From NCBI GenBank assembly GCA_910584405.1, contig CAJUAL010000008.1:30314-94313 (forward strand): a stretch of 64,000 nucleotides of DNA. The letters run 5' to 3'. The position numbers and the translations under genes are program-made. The first letter of the stretch is position 1. Every line of letters begins with the position of its first letter. The notes beneath the pieces were generated by a model that saw nothing but the letters and a program-made list of their open reading frames with translations, ran no database searches and was not told the origin of the DNA. Positions 44,449 through 51,718 of the stretch are shown one piece after another. The stretch is from an uncultured Vampirovibrio sp. (lineage in GTDB: Bacteria; Cyanobacteriota; Vampirovibrionia; Gastranaerophilales; Gastranaerophilaceae).

Positions 44449-45403
44449 ATATACAGATGCTCTTGATAGAGAGTATATATCTACGACTACAATTATTGGT
44501 AAGTTTGTAGAACAAAAGAATTGGAAAGCTATTGCTGAAGCTTGTGCTAATATTGGTAGTCGTCCTGTTCCTCCCACTCATCGTAATTACGCTAAATATA
44601 TTCGATATAGAGGTAAGACTGTTAAACAGATTCTTGCTGAATGGAAAATTGAAACTGAAAAGGCTTGTGCTAAGGGAACTGAAAAACATAATTTCCTAGA
44701 ACAATGCGTTAAAAGATGTAATAACTACTATTTGAATGCAAATGGTTTTATTAATGGTCGTATTTATACGATTGATGATATTATAAGAACTCATAGTTAT
44801 GGTAGACTTGATCTCGATTATTTTAGAGTTGTAGGTATTGTCGATAGGTATCCTCAAATATACTCTTTTATAAGTGAGATGGTGTCTATGGGATTTGAGA
44901 TTTATGCAGAGATTGGTGTTTATCATCCAGAATATTTAATTTCAGGTCTTGTTGATATTTTATTTGTTAAAGATGATGAGTTCTTTATTCTTGATTGGAA
45001 AACTAATAAAGCACCTATTCGATTTGAAGGTGGTTATTGGGCAAAAAAAGCAGATGGTACTATTGACTTAGATAAGTATATTATCACTAATGAAACTATG
45101 TTGTTTCCTATTAATCACCTTCAAGATTCAACTGGTATTCATTATTCTCTTCAATTAAGTATGTATGATTATTTGATTGAACAATGGGGATTTAAGTGTC
45201 TTGGTAATATGCTTTGTCATATCAGAACTGTAGAGAATCCTATGATTCCTGATGATATGCCTCATGAAGAAGTTATTACTTTTGTTGATATTAAATATCT
45301 TAAAGCAGAAGTTAAAGCCATTTGTGATTACAGACTTGCTCAATTAAATAAAGAACGTAAAGTTAATACAAATTTGTTTAATTATAATATCAAGTGGCAA
45401 TGA
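44393..45403 (+). CDS. PD-(D/E)XK (RecB/Cas4-like) nuclease
   Basis: 336 aa from the ATG at 44393 (MTQIIPRDLPIFFDEEKHKY); an earlier ATG at 44342 would extend deep into the previous gene. The nuclease core is LISGLVDILFVKDDEFFILD then WKTNK, i.e. G-x-x-D...D-W-K, preceded by EIYAEIGVY and a TEKHNFLEQC helix that supplies the upstream Glu/His. Later QLSMYDYLIEQWG fits the family's Q-x-x-x-Y helix. Probably processes DNA during recombination or packaging. Stop and next start overlap as ATGA. Confidence 0.85.
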   Translation: MTQIIPRDLPIFFDEEKHKYTDALDREYISTTTIIGKFVEQKNWKAIAEACANIGSRPVPPTHRNYAKYIRYRGKTVKQILAEWKIETEKACAKGTEKHNFLEQCVKRCNNYYLNANGFINGRIYTIDDIIRTHSYGRLDLDYFRVVGIVDRYPQIYSFISEMVSMGFEIYAEIGVYHPEYLISGLVDILFVKDDEFFILDWKTNKAPIRFEGGYWAKKADGTIDLDKYIITNETMLFPINHLQDSTGIHYSLQLSMYDYLIEQWGFKCLGNMLCHIRTVENPMIPDDMPHEEVITFVDIKYLKAEVKAICDYRLAQLNKERKVNTNLFNYNIKWQ

Positions 45404-46056
45404 GTGAACTTATAAATGCTTTGATTACTTATGATGACATTATCGCTAAAACGAATATTGATGTTCTTCGTAAAATTGCTAAGACTTATGGTTATACTAT
45501 TTTTGATAAAGGTAACTATAATCTTAATATTTGGGGTATTAGATGTGATATTAGTGATACCAAACATTTTAATGATCTTCTTCTAGTTTTTTATAAAGCT
45601 AATGAAGCTCATCCTAATCTTAATGGTAAATGGGTTTATGATTGGTATTCTATTACCACTGATCCTTCAGATATGAATTTAATTAAACCTATTAATTCTA
45701 AAGGTTGTGCTATTCTTGATGAAGGACAATTTCAAGGTGCATTTAAGTTAGGTAAACATAAAGGTGATTATAATGCTTTAGTTCAAGTTAAACCTTTACC
45801 TATTTTCCGTATTACTAGAAAAGATGGTAATATTGAGATTTCCGGTGAACCTACTTTTGAAATGTGTGGTATTAATATACATCGTGCTTCTAAATGGAAA
45901 ATAGTTAGTACTATTGGTCTTTATTCAGCAGGTTGTCAAGTATTTGAATCAGTTCGTGATTATGAGGATAAGTTTATTCCTCTTGTTAAGAAAGCTGCTA
46001 CTATGTATGGGAATTCATTTACTTATACTTTGATTAATATATCTGATTTCGATTGA
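45400..46056 (+). CDS. Putative peptidoglycan-active (endolysin-like) protein, 218 aa
   Basis: From ATG 45400, which overlaps the previous TGA. The C-terminal half has MCGINIHRASKWKIVSTIGL then YSAGCQVFESV: an I-H...S-x-G-C-Q arrangement as in phage lysins and L,D-transpeptidase-like folds, where His and Cys are catalytic. It is followed at once by two overlapping membrane-anchored genes, a typical lysis order. The domain assignment is from pattern memory; enzyme type not certain. Confidence 0.65.
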   Translation: MSELINALITYDDIIAKTNIDVLRKIAKTYGYTIFDKGNYNLNIWGIRCDISDTKHFNDLLLVFYKANEAHPNLNGKWVYDWYSITTDPSDMNLIKPINSKGCAILDEGQFQGAFKLGKHKGDYNALVQVKPLPIFRITRKDGNIEISGEPTFEMCGINIHRASKWKIVSTIGLYSAGCQVFESVRDYEDKFIPLVKKAATMYGNSFTYTLINISDFD

Positions 46057-46058
46057 TT

Positions 46059-46376
46059 ATGAAAGTCAATTTTCGAGGAGTGTTAATAGCACTCCTTTTT
46101 TTATTGCTAATAGTTACTAATGTAATCCAATGTAATGAAGAAGAAAGAATATATACAAATAATATTCCTTATCATACTCTGGATTCTTTTAATAGGGTCA
46201 TATCTGCTTTGGAAGAATATGTTATAAAGCAAGAACGTATTATAGATAGCCTTAAAGCTAATACTAATAAAACTATTATAAAGTATGAAAAAGATATTGA
46301 AAATTTTTCTGATGTTTATATTGTTTCTGATGATAGTATCACTAGATATATACGGCAGAGAATTGAAAGTTTGTAA
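46059..46376 (+). CDS. Spanin-like inner-membrane protein (i-spanin candidate), 105 aa
   Basis: One N-terminal span (GVLIALLFLLLIVTNVIQ) then a charged helical region (RVISALEEYVIKQERIIDSL and NKTIIKYEKDIENFSDVY), the layout of Rz-like i-spanins. A TTG start at 46053 is possible. Its 3' part overlaps the next gene by 92 bases in another frame, as Rz and Rz1 do. It would help disrupt the outer membrane at lysis. Confidence 0.6.
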   Translation: MKVNFRGVLIALLFLLLIVTNVIQCNEEERIYTNNIPYHTLDSFNRVISALEEYVIKQERIIDSLKANTNKTIIKYEKDIENFSDVYIVSDDSITRYIRQRIESL

Positions 46377-46704
46377 AGATACTGTTATTACATATACTCT
46401 TGAAGATAATAGAAAGATTGCAATTCTTCTTAAACAAGGAGAATATGATGCAGCTATGTGTAAATCTTTAAAGAATATTGTTGTTGGACAAGATACTCTT
46501 ATTAATAATTTAAAGCATACTCTTTATACTCTTACAAACCAAGCGAACGTTTATAAGCAGTCTATTGCTGATCTTGAAAAGAGTAATAAAGATATGATTA
46601 AAGATCTTAAGAAGTATATGCGTCGTTCTGCTAATTGGTCTAAGATTGGTAGTTGTTCTATTGGTTTAAATGTTATATTCATTGTATTATTAATTTTGGT
46701 ATGA
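46285..46704 (+). CDS. Second lysis-cassette membrane protein (spanin-like), 139 aa
   Basis: N-terminal signal or anchor (ILKIFLMFILFLMIVSLD), a coiled-coil middle (LKHTLYTLTNQANVYKQSIA, DLEKSNKDMIKDLKKYMR) and a C-terminal span (GSCSIGLNVIFIVLLILV). There is no lipobox, so it is not a classical Rz1. Overlaps both the previous gene and the next start (ATGA). Could be the outer partner, a unimolecular spanin relative, or holin-related. Confidence 0.6.
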   Translation: MKKILKIFLMFILFLMIVSLDIYGRELKVCKDTVITYTLEDNRKIAILLKQGEYDAAMCKSLKNIVVGQDTLINNLKHTLYTLTNQANVYKQSIADLEKSNKDMIKDLKKYMRRSANWSKIGSCSIGLNVIFIVLLILV

Positions 46705-47369
46705 AAACTGTTTTTAGTAATCCTTTTGATTCTACTGAATTAAATGAAAGAGTAGATGGTGTGGTTTTAAAGATTGGACCTTTTGACTATACTTTCGCTA
46801 GAGCTAATGTTGATCGTATTGAAATTGATTTTGATGAACGTAATGTTAGAATTAATGATTCATTAGATTCAACTGCTATGCTTAGAGAAACTATTAGAGC
46901 ATTTTTTATTATTGTAGCTAATGAACTTAATCTTAATAAAGAATTTCCTAATGGTAAACAGGCTCATTTAGATGATATAACTTATGCTCATTTAAGTTGG
47001 CTTTTTATGAATTGGTTTGATGATAGTACTTTTGAATGGGAATATAATACTCCTTATCCTGATAGAATTAATGTAGGTAATGTAAGATATATTGTTCATA
47101 ATATGAAAGAAGTATCTTATCAATCTACTCAAGGTATTCAATATGGTCTTTCAGATCATGTTCTTGGTAGAATCTATGTTATAGAATCTGATAGAGGTGT
47201 TGTTGTTCCTGATTCTATTAAAAATCAAACTTTTTGGCATGAGTATGTTCATTGTTTATTTGTTCAAGCTAATGAAGATTATGCTAATGATATTGAATAT
47301 GTAGTGGATGCTTATGCTACTCAAATTGCTTTGTTTATGAAACAATTTGAAACTTTTATTGATAAATAA
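46701..47369 (+). CDS. Putative HExxH zinc metallopeptidase, 222 aa
   Basis: Start at 46701 overlapping the previous stop. The motif FWHEYVHCLF (near residue 180) is H-E-x-x-H, followed by EDYANDIEYVVDAYATQIAL, which can give the third ligand. N-terminal half unknown, beta-rich (VDRIEIDFDERNVRIND). Lies between the lysis cassette and structural genes, so may act on the cell envelope or on virion proteins. Confidence 0.7.
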   Translation: MKTVFSNPFDSTELNERVDGVVLKIGPFDYTFARANVDRIEIDFDERNVRINDSLDSTAMLRETIRAFFIIVANELNLNKEFPNGKQAHLDDITYAHLSWLFMNWFDDSTFEWEYNTPYPDRINVGNVRYIVHNMKEVSYQSTQGIQYGLSDHVLGRIYVIESDRGVVVPDSIKNQTFWHEYVHCLFVQANEDYANDIEYVVDAYATQIALFMKQFETFIDK

Positions 47370-47383
47370 GTAAAACTAAAGAT

Positions 47384-48343
47384 ATGAATAAAGATTTTGT
47401 TGAAGTTGCAAATAACTCTGGATCTAATAATGGTTCTTTTGATGTTGTTTGTGGACAAAATAGTGGAAAGGGAAGATTTACTATTTTAACTGTATCTGGG
47501 GGGGGTATCAAAAAAACTGTAGCTGTTAAACAAGTTGGTGGTTCGTATGAAAATAAAACTTTTGTTATTGCGTTGGGTAACAATCTTATTGAATGTACTT
47601 GTATTAGTGATGGTACGGATAGTGGTATAGATAGTGGAACTAGAACTATATTGTTACAAGCTAATAATATTGCTTTAGTAAATGATGTAGCTAAAGAAGA
47701 TTTATTAGATACAAGTAAGTTTTTTATTGGAGTACAATCTGTAGATGGAGATACTTCTGTTGCTAATGAGTTTGCTTCTATGCAAAAGATTAGAATAGGT
47801 CTCTATGATTCTTTATTAACTAAAACTAATGTTATTACTGGATTTAGTTGTTTATATTTTGCTAATGATAGAGGTCCTCTAGTTTATAATTTAGCAAATG
47901 CTATGGCTTATCCAAGTAACTCTGTTAGTATTACATGTGCAGATTTCAATTTAAATATTGGATTTATAGATCCTACTATGGAATATTGGTGTTTGTCTGG
48001 TGCTTTATTTATGAATAAACAGAAAGGTACTCCGGGAGATTTAGCTTTGATTACGTATTCTTATACTCTTGAAGAACATAAATTAGTACTTTGGAGGGGA
48101 GTTAATACCGCTAATTCCGGTGATGGTGTTCAGATTATTGGTTATGATACAGTACCTATTGTAAGAACTATTCAACGTTCTGAGGATTGTAAAGAGTATG
48201 TTTTAAATAGTGCAGCTGATTATCTAGCTTTACATCAATTTGCTTTGCAAGTTATTCAACATCAAAATTCTCCTATACCTATGGGTTTAAAAACTACTAA
48301 GAACAATAGAGCGTTTGAATTTGATTTACATTTGTACAAATAA
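47384..48343 (+). CDS. Structural/adhesin-like protein with partial BACON-type N-terminus, 319 aa
   Basis: The first ~50 residues (NNGSFDVVCGQNSGKGRFTI then GGGIKKTVAVKQVGGSY) resemble the C-terminal half of a BACON domain, a carbohydrate-binding fold of Bacteroidota and crAss-like tail proteins. The remainder is beta-rich and unknown. A G8 tract at 47498-47505, followed by A7, lies inside the reading frame. Probably virion surface-associated; the BACON link is tentative. Confidence 0.7.
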   Translation: MNKDFVEVANNSGSNNGSFDVVCGQNSGKGRFTILTVSGGGIKKTVAVKQVGGSYENKTFVIALGNNLIECTCISDGTDSGIDSGTRTILLQANNIALVNDVAKEDLLDTSKFFIGVQSVDGDTSVANEFASMQKIRIGLYDSLLTKTNVITGFSCLYFANDRGPLVYNLANAMAYPSNSVSITCADFNLNIGFIDPTMEYWCLSGALFMNKQKGTPGDLALITYSYTLEEHKLVLWRGVNTANSGDGVQIIGYDTVPIVRTIQRSEDCKEYVLNSAADYLALHQFALQVIQHQNSPIPMGLKTTKNNRAFEFDLHLYK

Positions 48344-48542
48344 AATTCTTTTTCATATTCGATTAATATTCTTGATATATGAAAAATCATTTGTAACTGT
48401 TACTCTAGATGAAAGTTCCGGTAATAAAGCATTAAGTGTTAACTGTGATGTTTATCGTAGTGCTGATGATAAAGAGGAATATATTATTGTATCAATTGTG
48501 GGAACTGAAACTATTAATTTGGTTACTAATAATATATGGTAA
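48315..48542 (+). CDS. Small beta-rich ORF, 75 aa (start uncertain)
   Basis: The C-terminal 50 residues (KSFVTVTLDESSGNKALSVN, VYRSADDKEEYIIVSIVGTE) look like a BACON- or Ig-like strand pattern. The ATG at 48315 lies inside the previous gene; a TTG near 48373 is an alternative. May be a fragment of the neighbouring adhesin-like gene. Low certainty. Confidence 0.4.
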   Translation: MNLIYICTNKILFHIRLIFLIYEKSFVTVTLDESSGNKALSVNCDVYRSADDKEEYIIVSIVGTETINLVTNNIW

Positions 48543-48613
48543 AGTAATAGTTACTATAAAGATTTTATTTTGTTATTATTGTATTTTGTATTTAAGAAGT
48601 AATTCTTATATTT

Positions 48614-48646
48614 GCCCGTATCATTAAGTTGGTACGGGCTTTTTTG
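48614..48646 (+). terminator. Intrinsic terminator, rightward
   Basis: GCCCGTA (48614-48620) pairs with TACGGGC (48633-48639), followed directly by TTTTTT. It separates the lysis/adhesin unit from the terminase operon. Confidence 0.9.
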
Positions 48647-48679
48647 TTGCTCGTAATAAAACAGATAAAACTATTGGTT

Positions 48680-49312
48680 ATGGCATTACACGTATGGTTA
48701 GTTGAAGGTTCTAAACTTATTCTTAATGTTGAACAGATTCTTAAAGTTCCTGTTCTTGCTACTATATATAATGATTGGCATAATGATAGAGAGCTAATGT
48801 ATAAGATATTTAAGTTTATTGATTGTTATGCTGATGAAGATGGATATATACATCGTAATGGTTTAAAAGATCAAAAGGCTTTTGATTATGCTATTGAAGT
48901 TGCTCAACTTAATTCTGACTTTAGACCTACTAAAGATATGGTTGATGCTATCAATTGGCTTATAGAGCATAACATTAATTATGTTGGTCAGATGTTTTTT
49001 GAAACTGTTAATGCTCTTCAAGCTGGTAAAGATTTAATGGCTGTTATGAATCAAAATCTTCGTAATGACCTAAAGAAAGATTCTTTTACTAAAGATGAAA
49101 TCGGAGGTATGCTTAATTATATGCGTGAGATTACTAAGATGGGCAAAGATCTTCCTAAACTTATTGCAGAACTTAAAGAGGCTGAAGATAATTACATTAA
49201 GTCTAAACTTAGAAAAACTATTGTACGTGGAGGTAAAGAGCTTGCCGCATCTATGGATGTAAATAATCAAATAGATAATGGTGTTGGTAATAGTATAGAT
49301 ATAATTGATTAA
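48680..49312 (+). CDS. Late protein before terminase, 210 aa (small terminase candidate)
   Basis: Start at ATG 48680 (MALHVWLVEGSKLILNVEQI); the longer frame from 48629 lies inside the terminator. Mostly helical with a coiled-coil-like end (LPKLIAELKEAEDNYIKSKL). Position directly before the large terminase gene suits a small terminase subunit, but no helix-turn-helix is evident. Inference from position only. Confidence 0.75.
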   Translation: MALHVWLVEGSKLILNVEQILKVPVLATIYNDWHNDRELMYKIFKFIDCYADEDGYIHRNGLKDQKAFDYAIEVAQLNSDFRPTKDMVDAINWLIEHNINYVGQMFFETVNALQAGKDLMAVMNQNLRNDLKKDSFTKDEIGGMLNYMREITKMGKDLPKLIAELKEAEDNYIKSKLRKTIVRGGKELAASMDVNNQIDNGVGNSIDIID

Positions 49313-49315
49313 GCC

Positions 49316-51718
49316 ATGAATAGTAAATATGAATTTTCTCAAGATGCTATTGATAACTTCATGTTTATTTATGCTTATTGGAAAAATAGTTGTGATGGTA
49401 TCAATGCTGCTCCTGAGAATAAATGGGGATATAAACGTGGGGATATTCCTTTTATAGATTATCTTTGTGAAGATAAAAGTAAATATCCTAAAGCATCAGA
49501 GGGTATTAGTTATATTACTAATAAGCCTTTATATGATCCAGATAATGATTTTCTTCTTGGTAATTCTGGAGGTATTCTTATGAATATTAACTTTATTGTT
49601 ATCAATATAGAAAGACTTTCTAGATCTGCTAATACATTTGACGAATATGGTACTTACTGTGATTATGATCCTAGTACTCCTGCTTATGAATCATTTTGGC
49701 AAAGAGAAACATCTAGACGTAAAAAAGGTGTTATTATAAAAGCTAAACTTTATTATAAAGATATTCCTAAGTTTTTCGATAAAGATACTACTGATGAAGA
49801 GCGAGATCTTTTGCTTAAGCCTATGCGTATTACAGGGGCTCATTATACTTATCTTAATTATGGTAGAATTGAACGTACACCTAACGCTAGAGAAAGAGAA
49901 AAGCTTAAAAGAGAAGGTGCTGAACACGTTGAAACTGTTATGGGTTTTCCTCGTTATTGGGATGGTGATTATTGGAATTTCAAAATAGATGAGTTTATTG
50001 CTAATAATAAATTTCATCTTACTAAGGCTAAAGCTCGTCGTAAAGGTTTCTCATATAAACGTGGTAGTCAAGCTGCAAATACAATTAATTTATTTCCAAA
50101 TGTTACAGTGACTCTTGCTGCTGACCAATTAGCTTATCTTACAGATAAAGGTGCTACTACATTTATGGCTAAGAAATGTCTTGACCATTTTGAAGAACAT
50201 ACATTTTGGCGTCGTGGTTATATTTCTGAGGCTATTGATGATATACTTCTAGGTTATCGTGTATCTACTAAAGGTCTTAAAAATTTTGGTTGGATGTCTA
50301 ATCTTTATAGCGTTGCTTGTGGTAAAAATGAATCCGCTGCTGTAGGTAAGAAAGCTATTGAGATTGACTTTGAAGAAGCGGGTAAGTTTCCTAATCTCCA
50401 AAAAGCTCTTGACGTTACTTTATCTAATACAGAATCTGGTGCTATATCTGTTGGTACTATTCGTGTTTATGGTACGGGTGGTACTAAAGGTGCTAACTGG
50501 GCTGCATTTAGTAAAGCCTTTTATAATCCCAAAATGAATAAGATGCTTTGCATGGAAAACGTTTGGGATATTAATAAACGTCATGAAGTATGTGGTTTCT
50601 TCTTTCCACAAGTATGGGATTGTGAACCTTATATTGAACGTGGTAATTCAATTATATTCACGGCTTATGCTTGGGATAAACAAGATAAAGAGAATCATTT
50701 TCATAATAATGATAGTGAAACTCATATAATCTATAAAGCCCAACGTGCTAATACTCCTGCCGAAGCGTTCATTAATACAACAGAGAATATGTTCGCTTCT
50801 CCTGAACTTAATCTACACGTTTCAGATTTAATTAATGATAATGCTACTAGATTCTTTCAAGACGGTTGGATTGTTGTTAATGATTTAGGTAATTCTAATA
50901 AAGCTGAATTTATACCAAAAGCTGAATGTATTAAACGTGATATATTTGGTAAAGGTAGATTCCATGAGTTTGTTAATCAAGTTCCGCATGGTTCTCGTGA
51001 TGATACTCACGGTTGCGTTAGAATGTACTATCGTCCGTTCTTAGTAAATGGTGAAGTGCCTAAAGATTTATATTTTGTTAGTGTGGATGCGTATAAGGTA
51101 GATAAGGCTCAAAAAGACGTAACAGATAAACATTCTCTTTATTCTGCACAAGTGTGGATGCGTAGTAATACTATTACCCCATATCCAAATCAAAAACTGC
51201 TTATATGTGAATATATAGGACGTTTGGACACAATGGAGCAAAATGATATAGTCACTATGGGTATGTGTCTTATGTATAATGCTGAATGTTGTCCGGAAGC
51301 TGGTACTGGTGAGACTGTTTCTAACTTCATTAAATATAAACTTAGACGTTACTTAATGCTTGATCCAACTAATGCCAATACTCGTAAATTGACTAATCCT
51401 AACAATAACGATTATGGTATTGTGATTGGTGATGGTGATAAAAAGTATAATGGTCTTCGTATGCTAAAGGAGTTTATTTATGAACCTTTAAGTTATACAG
51501 ATGAGGGGAATCCTATTCGTAGACTAAAGTTTATTGGTAGTGTTCGTCTGTTACTTGAATGTCAAAGATTTACTGCTGAAGGTAACTTTGACCATATTAG
51601 TGCTGCTATTGTTGCTATGTATGTCTTTCTTGCAGACTCTTTAAATACTAAGCGTCTTGTTGAAGGTAATAAAGAAGATAATAGCAGACGTATTGCAAAT
51701 CGTTTAAATCGTCGTTAA
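49316..51718 (+). CDS. terL: Terminase large subunit
   Basis: 800 aa. The ATPase half has KAKARRKGFSYKRGS (about residues 236-250), the deviant Walker A typical of crAss-like terminases, and KAIEIDFEEAGKFPN (about 344-358) as Walker B with its catalytic Glu; then SVGTIRVYGTGGTKG resembles the coupling motif. The nuclease half opens at YFVSVDAYKVDK (about 584) with the first metal-binding Asp. It drives ATP-dependent packaging of DNA into procapsids and cuts it. It is followed without a gap by the portal gene. Confidence 0.93.
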   Translation: MNSKYEFSQDAIDNFMFIYAYWKNSCDGINAAPENKWGYKRGDIPFIDYLCEDKSKYPKASEGISYITNKPLYDPDNDFLLGNSGGILMNINFIVINIERLSRSANTFDEYGTYCDYDPSTPAYESFWQRETSRRKKGVIIKAKLYYKDIPKFFDKDTTDEERDLLLKPMRITGAHYTYLNYGRIERTPNAREREKLKREGAEHVETVMGFPRYWDGDYWNFKIDEFIANNKFHLTKAKARRKGFSYKRGSQAANTINLFPNVTVTLAADQLAYLTDKGATTFMAKKCLDHFEEHTFWRRGYISEAIDDILLGYRVSTKGLKNFGWMSNLYSVACGKNESAAVGKKAIEIDFEEAGKFPNLQKALDVTLSNTESGAISVGTIRVYGTGGTKGANWAAFSKAFYNPKMNKMLCMENVWDINKRHEVCGFFFPQVWDCEPYIERGNSIIFTAYAWDKQDKENHFHNNDSETHIIYKAQRANTPAEAFINTTENMFASPELNLHVSDLINDNATRFFQDGWIVVNDLGNSNKAEFIPKAECIKRDIFGKGRFHEFVNQVPHGSRDDTHGCVRMYYRPFLVNGEVPKDLYFVSVDAYKVDKAQKDVTDKHSLYSAQVWMRSNTITPYPNQKLLICEYIGRLDTMEQNDIVTMGMCLMYNAECCPEAGTGETVSNFIKYKLRRYLMLDPTNANTRKLTNPNNNDYGIVIGDGDKKYNGLRMLKEFIYEPLSYTDEGNPIRRLKFIGSVRLLLECQRFTAEGNFDHISAAIVAMYVFLADSLNTKRLVEGNKEDNSRRIANRLNRR

